From assembly GCF_021325795.1 (NCBI RefSeq), contig NZ_JAHPZX010000002.1, forward strand, positions 868,001 through 932,000: a stretch of DNA of 64,000 nt, read 5' to 3'. This document shows positions 54,536-62,894 of this stretch, piece by piece; within the stretch, counting starts at the first letter, position 1, and each line of letters begins with the position of its first letter. Source of the stretch: Bordetella sp. LUAb4. Its GTDB lineage: Bacteria; Pseudomonadota; Gammaproteobacteria; Burkholderiales; Burkholderiaceae_B. Below the pieces are notes generated by a model. It saw only the letters and a program-made list of their open reading frames with translations. It was not told the origin of the DNA and made no database searches. A program made the translations under genes and the position numbers.

Positions 54536-55507
54536 TCAATCCGCCACGATGTGCTGCTCGGTGGCAAGCTGCCGCCATCCGTCCAGTTCCTCCACCACCT
54601 GCTTGCGATAGTCGGCAGGCGTATTGCCGATGGCCTCGGTATCGAGCTTCTCGAGACGGCCTTTGACTTCGGGCGTGTCCAGCGCCTTCTTCACGGCGGC
54701 GTAGAGCCGGTCGACCACCTTCGGATCCATCTTGGCCGGCCCCACGAAGCCGTACCAGGCCCGCGTGCTCACCGTCGGCAAGCCGGCTTCGGCAAACGTC
54801 GGCACCTGCGGCAGCGCGGGCAGGCGATGATCGCCGGACACGGCCAGCGCGTGTATGCGCCCCGATTGCAGATAAGGCTGCGAGGAAGCCAGCGCATCGA
54901 AGATCAGGTCCACTTGCCCACCGGCAACATCGGTCAACGCCGGGTTGGCGCCACGGTAAGGGATATGGGTGAGCTTGGTGCCGCTGGCCACTTCAAAGCG
55001 GGCGCCCATCAGATGCGCAACGCCCCCCGTTCCGCCCGAGGCAAAGGAAAGCCGGCCCGGCTTCTGCTTCGCCTGCTCGATGACCGCGGCCAGATTGGCC
55101 GAACCCAGCGATGGCCCGGCCGCGATCAGCATGGGCATGGCGGCGACATTGCTGATGTAGGAGAAATCCTTGGCCGGGTCGTACAGCGGCTTGGGCGCCG
55201 TGGCCGGCGCGGTGCCGTGCGTGCCTACTGTCGCGATGCCTATGGTGTAGCCATCGGCCGGCGCCCGGGCGATCTCCATCGTGCCGACGCTGCCGCCCGC
55301 GCCACCCGGCCGATTCTCCACGATCAGTGTCACGCCCAGGTCCTGGGCCATCTTGTCCGAGACGACGCGTGCGACGATGTCGGCCGTGCCGCCAGGCGGA
55401 AAGGGAACGATGATCCTGATCGGCTTGGCAGGATAGTCTTGCGCCATCGCCAAAGGGCAGGCCAAAGCCAACGCCGTCGCCACGCCCCCGAGAATTCGCC
55501 ACTGCAT
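54536..55507 (-). CDS. Tripartite tricarboxylate transporter (Bug) receptor
   Basis: The 323-residue receptor has the signal peptide ALALACPLAMAQD, then YPAKPIRIIVPFPPGGTADI and VENRPGGAGGSVGTMEIARA. The second-lobe block is THIPYRGANPALTDVAGGQ. GGAG precedes ATG 55507 by 8 nt; an upstream open frame is not part of it. The gene is monocistronic and convergent with LysR. Orphan Bug, ligand unknown. Confidence 0.94.
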   Translation of the reverse strand: MQWRILGGVATALALACPLAMAQDYPAKPIRIIVPFPPGGTADIVARVVSDKMAQDLGVTLIVENRPGGAGGSVGTMEIARAPADGYTIGIATVGTHGTAPATAPKPLYDPAKDFSYISNVAAMPMLIAAGPSLGSANLAAVIEQAKQKPGRLSFASGGTGGVAHLMGARFEVASGTKLTHIPYRGANPALTDVAGGQVDLIFDALASSQPYLQSGRIHALAVSGDHRLPALPQVPTFAEAGLPTVSTRAWYGFVGPAKMDPKVVDRLYAAVKKALDTPEVKGRLEKLDTEAIGNTPADYRKQVVEELDGWRQLATEQHIVAD

Positions 55508-55676
55508 TTTCTTGTCTCCCACACGGATATCGGCTGATGCCGTATTGGCGAGCAGACTAAAGGGCGCGGAGACTCGCCACAAGCGATATTAATTCGCCTG
55601 AATCATGAAAAAATTTCCATGAACGGCGATGTGGGGAGAACTGTCGATGTGTCCAGGGGAGATCTGGCGGGGGAGG

Positions 55677-56264
55677 TCAGGAGACCTTGGAAATTCCTGC
55701 AAGGATTCCTGGCCGCTGCGTTTCGGTCCGGTTCCCCCCACGGTTCGATAGCAGGGGTACGGCCGCGAGAAGACCATCGAGAAATGCGCTTGCCGCGCAG
55801 CTGCTGGCCCGCGATTGATGCAGAAGCTGTTCCTGCAGATGTTGCCAGCGCAGGTCGATCCCGTCGCGATCGCTGTCGCCGTAGCCGTAACCGTCACTGT
55901 CGACGCCGTTTTCGGCGTGGCACGCGTCTGCCTCGCAGGAATATTCACCCTCCGGATCCGCATAGTCGCGGTAGGCGCTCTCACTCCAGCAATCCACGAT
56001 CTCTTCGCAGATCGAGTCTGAAAGTCCCGTCAGGCTCTCCACGAGCGAAGCTGGGGATCCGCCCTCTTCCGCCGTCAGCGCGTCATTTTTCTCCAAGACG
56101 CCCCTGACCCTTTCGGCCAGCGCATCGAGAGGCCAGCATTCCCGGTCCTGCCGGCTACAGCACATGCACGTGTGCCATTTTCCGCTCGCAACAATCTCTT
56201 CAGACAGCAGCTGATCTGTAACGCAAGCGGCGCAGATAAAAAGATTCGCGGCGGACATGGACAT
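55677..56264 (-). CDS. Possible HEPN/RES N-terminal-type protein, toxin domain absent
   Basis: The N-terminus has two Cys pairs (ICAACVTDQLL and TCMCCSRQD) followed by ECWPLDALAERV, a layout resembling the HEPN/RES N-terminal domain that normally precedes a RES ADP-ribosyltransferase/NADase toxin. The central part is acidic (EEIVDCWSESAYRDY, SDGYGYGDSDRDG). The protein stops at about 195 residues, where the RES domain would be expected, so it may be truncated or an immunity-like solo form. Start uncertain: ATG 56264, ATG 56258 or TTG 56285; none has a clear ribosome site. An 8-bp inverted repeat (TGTGTTAC/GTAACACA) lies at 56269-56303. Confidence 0.45.
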   Translation of the reverse strand: MSMSAANLFICAACVTDQLLSEEIVASGKWHTCMCCSRQDRECWPLDALAERVRGVLEKNDALTAEEGGSPASLVESLTGLSDSICEEIVDCWSESAYRDYADPEGEYSCEADACHAENGVDSDGYGYGDSDRDGIDLRWQHLQEQLLHQSRASSCAASAFLDGLLAAVPLLSNRGGNRTETQRPGILAGISKVS

Positions 56265-56268
56265 ACGC

Positions 56269-56303
56269 TGTGTTACAGCACTCAAGGAAGGCTAAGTAAC
56301 ACA
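56269..56303. promoter_or_regulatory. 8-bp perfect inverted repeat with 19-nt spacer
   Basis: TGTGTTAC (56269-56276) and GTAACACA (56296-56303) flank the upstream edge of the HEPN/RES-like gene. It could be an operator for that gene or a transcript hairpin; no regulator is adjacent. Confidence 0.4.
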
Positions 56304-56487
56304 TTGTATGATTAGTTTCGATTGATCCGGTATTGGGATAACTACTCGCTAGGGTTTTCCGTGGCAAACACGCCTATTTCCCCGCGACGCAGCTACCCGA
56401 TGTTCCTAACGATGGGCAATAATCGGAAATTATCACAACACATTCCGCAACAATTCTCACATTGCGCCGACGCGTCAGCCGTGCCGG

Positions 56488-57273
56488 CTAGTAGCGGATC
56501 ACTCCGTCCTTGGCATCGCCCACCAGCGACCGCGCCCAACGCCGGGCCGGCAAGCCGTAGGTCGCCTCGACCACTTCCGCACGGGCCAGCAGATCGGCCG
56601 CCGCAATGGCGATGGGGGGGCCGGAAAACGCCAGCACGATGCGGTTGCCGGCGTCGATCTCCGGCAGCAAGGCCAGGCGGCCGTTGAACGCCGCGCTCAG
56701 GTTGTCGATATTGCGCGGGAAGCTGTCATGTTCGCCAAACAGATTGACCGCCAGGATGCCGGTGTCGCCCAGCACGCGCCGGCAGTCGCGATAGAACTTC
56801 ACCGAATCACGCACCGGACCGCGCGCCTGCGCATCGTACAGATCGACCATCAGCACCGGGCAGCTACCGGCGTGCACCGGATTGGCCACCCACACGCCGG
56901 CATCCTCGTGTTCGATCGTCAAGCGGGACGAGCCCGGCAAGCGGAAGAACATATAACAGGCCCCGGTCACCTTGTGGTTCCACTCCACCGCCACCACCGG
57001 GCTGCGCGTGCGTTTCAGGCAGAAGCGCGCCAGCGAACCGGCCCCCAGCCCCAGCAAGCCGATGGCTTCCTCGCGCGGCGGCTCCAGGAACAACAGCCAG
57101 GCCATCATCTGCGCCGTGTATTCCAGTACCAGTTCGGCGGGATCCTGCAGGCGCATGGCGCCCTGGATCCAATCGGTATTGAAATGCAGGTAACGCACGC
57201 CATCCGATTCCGAAATGGTTGGCTGGTCCAGCTCGGAGGGTTGCGTACTACGGTTTTGGCGCGGACCCGGCAT
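56488..57273 (-). CDS. Spermidine-synthase-like methyltransferase-fold protein
   Basis: The Rossmann-like core is visible: IGLLGLGAGSLARFCLKR (motif I), AVEWNHKVTGAC, and CPVLMVDLYDAQA, the acidic DxxD-type region found in polyamine aminopropyltransferases. The N-terminus YLHFNTDWIQGAMRLQDPAE also matches the synthase family, but at 261 residues the full N-terminal strand domain is short. ATG 57273 chosen; an upstream ATG overlaps the thiolase stop. Product in polyamine synthesis is plausible, though many such proteins have unknown substrates. Starts 9 bp after the thiolase stop. Confidence 0.8.
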   Translation of the reverse strand: MPGPRQNRSTQPSELDQPTISESDGVRYLHFNTDWIQGAMRLQDPAELVLEYTAQMMAWLLFLEPPREEAIGLLGLGAGSLARFCLKRTRSPVVAVEWNHKVTGACYMFFRLPGSSRLTIEHEDAGVWVANPVHAGSCPVLMVDLYDAQARGPVRDSVKFYRDCRRVLGDTGILAVNLFGEHDSFPRNIDNLSAAFNGRLALLPEIDAGNRIVLAFSGPPIAIAAADLLARAEVVEATYGLPARRWARSLVGDAKDGVIRY

Positions 57274-57281
57274 CTTGCTTA

Positions 57282-58463
57282 TCAAAGCCTCTCGAAAATC
57301 GCGGCGATGCCCTGCCCGCCGCCGATGCACATCGTCACCAGGGCATAACGGCCCTGCACACGCTGCAGCTCATACAGCGCCTTGACGGTGATGATGGCGC
57401 CGGTCGCGCCCACCGGATGGCCCAACGAAATGCCGCTGCCGTTCGGATTGACACGTGCCGGATCCATGCCCAGTTCGCGGGTCACCGCGCAGGCCTGGGC
57501 GGCGAAGGCTTCGTTGGCCTCGATCACGTCCATCTGGTCGATCTTCAAGCCGGCTTTCTTCAGCGCGGCGGTGGTGGCGGGTACCGGACCGATGCCCATG
57601 TACTTGGGATCGACACCGGCATGGCCGTACGCCACCAGGCGCGCCAAAGGACGCACGCCGCGGCGTTGCGCGACGTCCGCGGTCATCATCACCACGGCGG
57701 CGGCGCCGTCATTGATGCCCGAAGCATTCCCCGCCGTGACCGTGCCGTTTTCCTTCTGGAAAACCGGCTTGAGGCCGCTCAGCGATTCCAACGTGGCATC
57801 GCGGCGCACATGCTCGTCCTGCTCGAAACGGACCTCGCCCTTGCGCGTCTTGATGACCACCGGCACGATCTGATCCTTGAAACGGCCGGCATCGATGGCC
57901 GCGGCCGCGCGGCGGTGCGATTCCAATGCCAGCGCGTCCTGGTCGGCGCGGCTCACCCCATATTTGGCGGCGACGTTCTCCGCGGTCACACCCATGTGGA
58001 TGCGATCGAAGGGATCGGTCAAGGCGCCGGTCATCATGTCGGTGAACGTACTGTCGCCCATGCGCGCACCCCAGCGCAGCGCCGGCGCGATGTACGGGCT
58101 GCGGCTCATCGCCTCGGCGCCCGCGCCCACCGCGATCTCGGCATCGCCCAGCATCAGCGTCTGCGCCGCCGACACGATGGCCTGCAGGCCCGAGCCGCAC
58201 AGGCGGTTGACGTTGAACGCCGGCGTGCCGTGGCCGACACCGGCATTGACCGACGCCACGCGCGCCAGATACAGGTCGCGCGTTTCCGTATTGATGACGT
58301 GGCCGACCGCCACGTGGCCGACCTCTTCGCCCGCCACGCCGGCGCGCTCCAGCGCCGCGCGGATGACAGTGGCGCCCAGATCGATGGGAGGCACGTCCTT
58401 GAGAGCGCCGCCGAAAGTGCCGATCGCGGTGCGCGCACCGGCGGCGATGATGACTTCATTCAT
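57282..58463 (-). CDS. Acetyl-CoA C-acetyltransferase (thiolase II)
   Basis: This thiolase condenses two acetyl-CoA into acetoacetyl-CoA or the reverse. The nucleophile Cys89 is in NRLCGSGLQAI, the His motif is SGISLGHPVGATGA, and the second Cys is in TMCIGGGQG. 393 residues is standard, starting MNEVIIAAGART (ATG 58463). Biosynthetic use for polyhydroxyalkanoate or degradative use are both possible. Neighbours are a tautomerase (44 bp upstream) and a spermidine-synthase-like gene downstream. Confidence 0.95.
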   Translation of the reverse strand: MNEVIIAAGARTAIGTFGGALKDVPPIDLGATVIRAALERAGVAGEEVGHVAVGHVINTETRDLYLARVASVNAGVGHGTPAFNVNRLCGSGLQAIVSAAQTLMLGDAEIAVGAGAEAMSRSPYIAPALRWGARMGDSTFTDMMTGALTDPFDRIHMGVTAENVAAKYGVSRADQDALALESHRRAAAAIDAGRFKDQIVPVVIKTRKGEVRFEQDEHVRRDATLESLSGLKPVFQKENGTVTAGNASGINDGAAAVVMMTADVAQRRGVRPLARLVAYGHAGVDPKYMGIGPVPATTAALKKAGLKIDQMDVIEANEAFAAQACAVTRELGMDPARVNPNGSGISLGHPVGATGAIITVKALYELQRVQGRYALVTMCIGGGQGIAAIFERL

Positions 58464-58507
58464 GATTCGTCTTTCCTTGTGCCACGGCAAGCGCGGCGCA
58501 GTGCCGT

Positions 58508-58882
58508 TCAACGTCCCGTATTTTTCGCGCTGACGCCGTTGGCCATGCCCATGTCGATGTTCGGCACGTCCTGCACGATCACCCGCACGTTCTCGCCATC
58601 GACGCCCAAGGTGCTGCTGGCAGCCTTGGTCAGGGCGATGAACAGGGCCTGCTTCTGTTCTTCAGTACGGCCGACGATCATGTGCACGTGGAAGACCACC
58701 GACTCGCGGCCAACCTCGCCCCCCACGACGATATCCTCGCGCGCCACATCATGCAGCATCAAACGCACGCTACGCAGCGGCGCGCCCAGGCTCTCCACCA
58801 CGGCTTGCGAGGCCGCCTGCAGCAGAGCGCTCTTCTGTTGGGCCGAAGGGCCGGCGGTGATATGGGCGTGGATGGTAGGCAT
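58508..58882 (-). CDS. Tautomerase-superfamily protein, two fused 4-OT-like domains
   Basis: Translation starts MPTIHAHITAGPSAQQKSAL, giving the N-terminal Pro after Met removal that serves as catalytic base in 4-oxalocrotonate tautomerases. A second, similar half (VFHVHMIVGRTEEQKQALFI) follows without its own N-terminal Pro, so the 124-residue protein is a fused double unit. Such proteins tautomerise or dehalogenate small keto acids; activity here is unknown. It precedes the thiolase gene, suggesting one catabolic transcript. Confidence 0.85.
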   Translation of the reverse strand: MPTIHAHITAGPSAQQKSALLQAASQAVVESLGAPLRSVRLMLHDVAREDIVVGGEVGRESVVFHVHMIVGRTEEQKQALFIALTKAASSTLGVDGENVRVIVQDVPNIDMGMANGVSAKNTGR

Positions 58883-59033
58883 GTCTGCTCCGGTTTCTGT
58901 CGTATGGGTTGATGGCGTAACGGTTGATGGCGTATCGGTGATGACTTATCGGTGAGGACTTATCGGCTGAGGGCGTATCGGTTCATGGCATGCCAATGCG
59001 GACCGGGCATGCGCGCCGGCCCGCGGCCAGGCT

Positions 59034-60377
59034 TCAGGCCTTGGGCGTGTACATGTAGTCGCGCCGCCAAGGATAGGCCAGGTCGGACGGCAGATCCAGT
59101 TCATCGCTGCGGCCGGTGGCAAGATGCTGGCCGACGATCTGGTGCAAAGCGATCCAACCGTGTTCGAACGCCATGGCGCAGCCCGCCAGGTAAAGACGAT
59201 AGGCGCGCAGCGAACGGGCGCCCGACTCGCCGCTGAGCAGCTTGGTGGCTTCGTCCAGGCGCGCTTCCAGCTGATCGCTCCAGGCCCACAACGTACGGGC
59301 ATAGTGCGGCCGCAGGTTCTCCACATCCGTCGCTTCCAACCCGCCAAGGGCCATGGCTTCCTGCACGTGGCTGACGTGCGTCAGCTCGCCACCGGGGAAA
59401 ATGTACTTCTCGATGAACTCGCCCATGCCATTGCCCAACTCGGCGTTGTGCACGCCCCCCGCCGTGATGCCATGGTTCATCACCAATCCACCCGGGCGCA
59501 ACAGGCGGCGCAGCTTGGCGAAGTAATCCGGCAATTGGGCACGGCCCACGTGTTCGAACATGCCGACCGAGGAAATCTTGTCGAAAGGCGTCGTCTCGTC
59601 GAGCTTGCGGTAGTCCAGCAGCTCCATGCGCACGCGGCCTTGCAGCCCCTTTTCCTGGATCAGGCGGTTGACATAGGCGTGCTGGTTGCGCGACAGCGTG
59701 ATGCCGGTGGCATCGACCCCGTAGTTCTCGGCCGCCCACAACAGCAGACCACCCCAGCCCGCGCCCACGTCCAGGAAGCGTTCGCCTTCGTGCAGACGCA
59801 GCTTGCGACAGATGTGGTCCAGCTTCGCTTCCTGCGCCTGCGCCAGCGTCATCGCCGGCGTACTGTAGTACGCGCAGGAATAGACCCGGCGCGGGTCCAG
59901 CCACAACGCGTAGAAATCGTCGGAAAGGTCGTAGTGGAATTCAATCTGCTTGGCATCGCGCTCGATGGAGTGGCGCCACACCGACACGACACGGCGTACC
60001 AGTTCGGTCAGCCAACCGCCGCGCGCGGCATCGACCGGCGACCCCGGCAGCATCTCGGCCGCCGCGCGCATCACATCATGCATATTCCCTTCGATGTCGA
60101 CGCGGCCTTCGACATAGTCCTGGCCCAGCACACCGACTTCGCCGGTGGCCAGATGCGCCAGAGCCCCTTTGTCATGAGCCACGAACCGCACGCGCGGATC
60201 GGCGGCCCCGACCCTCGTGCCATCCGGCATCTCTAGTTGAACGGGAACGGAAATAGCTTCGAGCTTGCTGCCAATGGCAGACAACAAAGGATTCACGACA
60301 ATCAACCCCGGTGGAAATGACTGGAGGACTTTATCGGAATTTGTTTCCGTTTTGAACCGCGTTTTTACGTGATACAT
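59034..60377 (-). CDS. cfa: Cyclopropane-fatty-acyl-phospholipid synthase family protein
   Basis: It transfers a methylene group from S-adenosylmethionine to unsaturated acyl chains of membrane phospholipids. SAM-binding FLDVGAGWGGLLLWAAENYG, the catalytic region ISSVGMFEHVG and YIFPGGELTHVSHVQEAM are all present. The N-terminal domain (VLGQDYVEGRVDIEGNMHDV) fits long-form CFA synthases; 447 residues. The N-terminal first about 20 residues are less certain, since alternative in-frame starts exist downstream. Monocistronic, often induced in stationary phase or acid in other species. It could also be a SAM methyltransferase acting on other lipids. Confidence 0.92.
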   Translation of the reverse strand: MYHVKTRFKTETNSDKVLQSFPPGLIVVNPLLSAIGSKLEAISVPVQLEMPDGTRVGAADPRVRFVAHDKGALAHLATGEVGVLGQDYVEGRVDIEGNMHDVMRAAAEMLPGSPVDAARGGWLTELVRRVVSVWRHSIERDAKQIEFHYDLSDDFYALWLDPRRVYSCAYYSTPAMTLAQAQEAKLDHICRKLRLHEGERFLDVGAGWGGLLLWAAENYGVDATGITLSRNQHAYVNRLIQEKGLQGRVRMELLDYRKLDETTPFDKISSVGMFEHVGRAQLPDYFAKLRRLLRPGGLVMNHGITAGGVHNAELGNGMGEFIEKYIFPGGELTHVSHVQEAMALGGLEATDVENLRPHYARTLWAWSDQLEARLDEATKLLSGESGARSLRAYRLYLAGCAMAFEHGWIALHQIVGQHLATGRSDELDLPSDLAYPWRRDYMYTPKA

Positions 60378-60489
60378 TTCCCCGCTTGGTGTTGCGAAAA
60401 ATGTCCCTGCATGTCAAGTGACTTTCAGAGTCATTTCAGGCAACCTCTGCTTCACACAGCTTCCCCCTCCCCCCGCAGTCCCCCCGCCC

Positions 60490-61683
60490 ATGCCTGCCTC
60501 ATTACCGACTCGCAGCTTTCCCGGATGGTTGATCCTGATGGGCGCGCTGACGGCGATCGGCCCGTTTTCCATCGACCTCTACCTGCCCGCCTTCCCCGCC
60601 ATCGCGGCCGGCCTGAATGTCTCGCAGGGCGATGTCGAACGGACGATGGCCGCCTACCTGGTCGGCCTGGCGGGCGCGCAGATTTTCTACGGCCCGCTGG
60701 CGGACCGCTATGGCCGCAAGCCGCCCTTGCTGGTGGGTCTGGCCATCTACGTCATCGCCTCGCTGGGCTGTGCGCTGTCCAGCGACATCGCCAGCCTGAC
60801 GGCATGGCGCGCGGCGCAGGCCTTGGGCGGCGCCGCCGGCATCGTGATTCCACGCGCGGTGATCCGCGATCACTACGAAACGCAGGAAGCGGCGCGCGCC
60901 ATGTCCCTGCTGCTGTTGATCATGGGCCTGGCCCCCATCCTGGCGCCGCTGATCGGCGGCCAACTGCTGCTGATCACCGGCTGGCGTGGCGTGTTCGGCC
61001 TGATGCTGGCTACGGGCGTGATCCTGATGACGGCCATTCTTCTGAACATGCGTGAATCGCTGCCGCCCGAACGCGTCGTTCCGCTGAACTGGCGCACCAT
61101 CGCCGGCAACTACAACGCGCTGGTACGCCATCGCGGTTTCATGGCGCACAGCCTGGCCGGCGGCTTCGGCCAGGCCGGCATGTTCGCGTATATCGTCGGG
61201 TCCCCGCGCGTTTTCATCGACATTTATCACGTCGATCCGCAGCACTACGGCCTGCTGTTCGGTTTGAATGCCATGGGCTTGATCCTCGGCTCCCAGGTCA
61301 GCGCCCGCCTGCTGCGCCGGCTGACGCCGCAGACGCTGCAACGGCGCGCGCTGCGCACCCTGGCCCTGGCCAGCCTGGCGGCACTGCTGATCACCCTGGC
61401 CGGCTGGATGACGCTGCCGCTGCTCATGGCCTGCCTGATCGGATATATGAGCAGCCAGGGCTTCGTCAATCCGAACTCGGCGGCGCTGGCCTTGTCCGAC
61501 CAGCGCAAACGCCTGGGCGCGGCGTCGGCGTTGATGGGGACGTTGCAGTTGTCTTGCGGCGCCCTGGCCGGCCTGTTCGTCAGCCTGTGGCAAAGCGACA
61601 CGCCGCTGCCCCTGACCACGGTGCTGGCCGTGTGCGCCTGCCTGTCCTGGCTGTCCGGCCAGATCGCACGCAGGGCCGCCTGA
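60490..61683 (+). CDS. Bcr/CflA-family MFS drug transporter
   Basis: Twelve hydrophobic helices span the 397 residues, beginning FPGWLILMGALTAIGPFSID, where the Asp of helix 1 matches the Bcr/CflA pattern. The MFS signature GPLADRYGRKPPLL follows helix 2. Such transporters export bicyclomycin, chloramphenicol and similar compounds, and in some cases sulfonamides. ATG 60490 is preferred over a GTG 72 nt upstream; the region just before it is C-rich and lacks a good ribosome site. Stands alone; substrate unknown. Confidence 0.93.
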   Translation: MPASLPTRSFPGWLILMGALTAIGPFSIDLYLPAFPAIAAGLNVSQGDVERTMAAYLVGLAGAQIFYGPLADRYGRKPPLLVGLAIYVIASLGCALSSDIASLTAWRAAQALGGAAGIVIPRAVIRDHYETQEAARAMSLLLLIMGLAPILAPLIGGQLLLITGWRGVFGLMLATGVILMTAILLNMRESLPPERVVPLNWRTIAGNYNALVRHRGFMAHSLAGGFGQAGMFAYIVGSPRVFIDIYHVDPQHYGLLFGLNAMGLILGSQVSARLLRRLTPQTLQRRALRTLALASLAALLITLAGWMTLPLLMACLIGYMSSQGFVNPNSAALALSDQRKRLGAASALMGTLQLSCGALAGLFVSLWQSDTPLPLTTVLAVCACLSWLSGQIARRAA

Positions 61684-62098
61684 GCCCGCTGCACGGCAGT
61701 CCACGCGCAAGCGGCCTAGGCTTTTCTTCGCGGGGCGGCTTGACCGATCCGTTCTCCCCGTATTAGAATCGCGGTCTTATCGAGTTTTACCCCGAAGTTT
61801 TACCCGTGCCTGCTACTATGCTTTGTAGCCGGGCACTCCGACCCCCGCTGGCTGCGGAATACAGCTAGGGGCGATGAAAGCGCAACATCCTTTCATTGTC
61901 TGACGGCGCAGGGAATCGGCGGGCACAAGCACTTGGCGATCGAATCCCGACTGGCCTGGCGACAACGCCGGCCGACGTGGCAACGGTACCGACATCCCGA
62001 CGGGATGGCCAGCGCAAGGCTGGCGGCTTGAAGTCCCGTCCATCCCCTTCCCGCCCTTGCTGTTCATGCGGCACGCATAGAACCAAAAGGTACGAATC
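61684..62098 (+). promoter_or_regulatory. rpmB leader region with candidate sigma70 promoter
   Basis: 415 bp with no supported gene. TTGACC (61740-61745) and TAGAAT (61764-61769) form a -35/-10 pair with an 18-bp spacer, the best promoter-like match here, pointing toward rpmB about 330 bp downstream. AAGG sits about 9 nt before the rpmB ATG. The long leader could carry regulation by ribosomal protein, but I see no defined structure. Confidence 0.4.
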
Positions 62099-62335
62099 AT
62101 GGCACGTAAATGCCAAGTTACGGGCAAGGGCCCGATGGTGGGCAACAACGTTTCCCACGCGAACAACAAGACGAAGCGCCGCTTCCTGCCCAACCTGCAA
62201 TCGCGCCGGTTCTGGGTTGAAAGCGAAAACCGCTGGGTGCGTCTGCGCGTGACGACCCGTGCCCTGCGCACCATCGACAAGAACGGCATCGACGCCGTGC
62301 TGGCCGACATGCGCGCCCGCGGCGAACGCGTCTAA
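62099..62335 (+). CDS. rpmB: 50S ribosomal protein L28
   Basis: The 78-residue basic protein begins [20 protein letters not shown], the L28 signature, with [19 protein letters not shown] and [18 protein letters not shown] near the C-terminus. L28 is a structural protein of the large subunit. It forms a two-gene operon with rpmG, 48 bp downstream, as in most proteobacteria, and is closed by a strong terminator after rpmG. Confidence 0.98.
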   Translation: MARKCQVTGKGPMVGNNVSHANNKTKRRFLPNLQSRRFWVESENRWVRLRVTTRALRTIDKNGIDAVLADMRARGERV

Positions 62336-62383
62336 ACGCCCGCTACCCGCGTCTGAACCCACTACTTCTTCCAGGAGCGCGAC

Positions 62384-62551
62384 ATGGCCAAAGGCATCCG
62401 CGAAAAAATCAAGCTCGAGTCGACCGCCGGCACGGGTCACTTCTACACCACCACGAAAAACAAGCGCAACATGCCGGAAAAAATGCTGATCAAGAAATTT
62501 GATCCGGTTGCCCGCAAGCACGTGGACTACAAGGAAACCAAGCTCAAGTAA
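62384..62551 (+). CDS. rpmG: 50S ribosomal protein L33
   Basis: The 55-residue protein [20 protein letters not shown] and the [20 protein letters not shown] block identify L33. It lacks the CxxC zinc-binding pairs and is thus the zinc-free form. A GGAG lies upstream at 62373-62376, 7 nt before the ATG. Second gene of the rpmB-rpmG operon. Confidence 0.98.
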   Translation: MAKGIREKIKLESTAGTGHFYTTTKNKRNMPEKMLIKKFDPVARKHVDYKETKLK

Positions 62552-62572
62552 TCGAGCCTGGATTTCGCCCGG

Positions 62573-62615
62573 AACGGGCCGACGCAGAATCTGCGTCGGC
62601 CCGTTTTGTTTTTGT
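62573..62615 (+). terminator. Strong intrinsic terminator after rpmG
   Basis: AACGGGCCGACGCAGA (62573-62588) and TCTGCGTCGGCCCGTT (62590-62605) are perfectly complementary over 16 bp, followed by a T-rich run (TTGTTTTTG). It starts 22 bp after the rpmG stop and ends the ribosomal operon. Confidence 0.95.
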
Positions 62616-62894
62616 GCTCGTCGCGTCGCCAAACCTGGACGCGGCGACCGCGTGGACCCGCGCGGCGGGCATGCGCCACCGCGCGATTTTTCCGACACCA
62701 AATTAGCCAAATACGGCCGGATTTCTAGCGGATCCAGCCGTTTTCTTTTGTTTTCACGCTTTCGATGCAGTAGTCCTGTTGCCACAGGGGAACAAGGGGA
62801 TTTTTCGGACAGACAAAGCTCGTCTCGGCCGCCAACATGCGGCGGCCCACACATCCCGCCTTACGAATACGGCGCGAGCTTTCTCGATTCGATC
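62616..62894. other. Gene-free region between rpmG terminator and glycosyltransferase
   Basis: About 280 bp without a supported gene. It becomes AT-richer at 62688-62765 (CCAAATTAGCCAAATACGGC and a TTTTCTTTTGTTTTC tract), which is the likely promoter of the glycosyltransferase. No palindrome or repeat stands out. Confidence 0.35.

Noticed and set aside
57219..58955. 578-codon plus-strand frame opposite the thiolase
   Set aside because: Antisense shadow of the thiolase and tautomerase genes, with no domain similarity.
61865..62854. 329-codon minus-strand frame opposite rpmB-rpmG
   Set aside because: Antisense to two certain ribosomal protein genes and their terminator.
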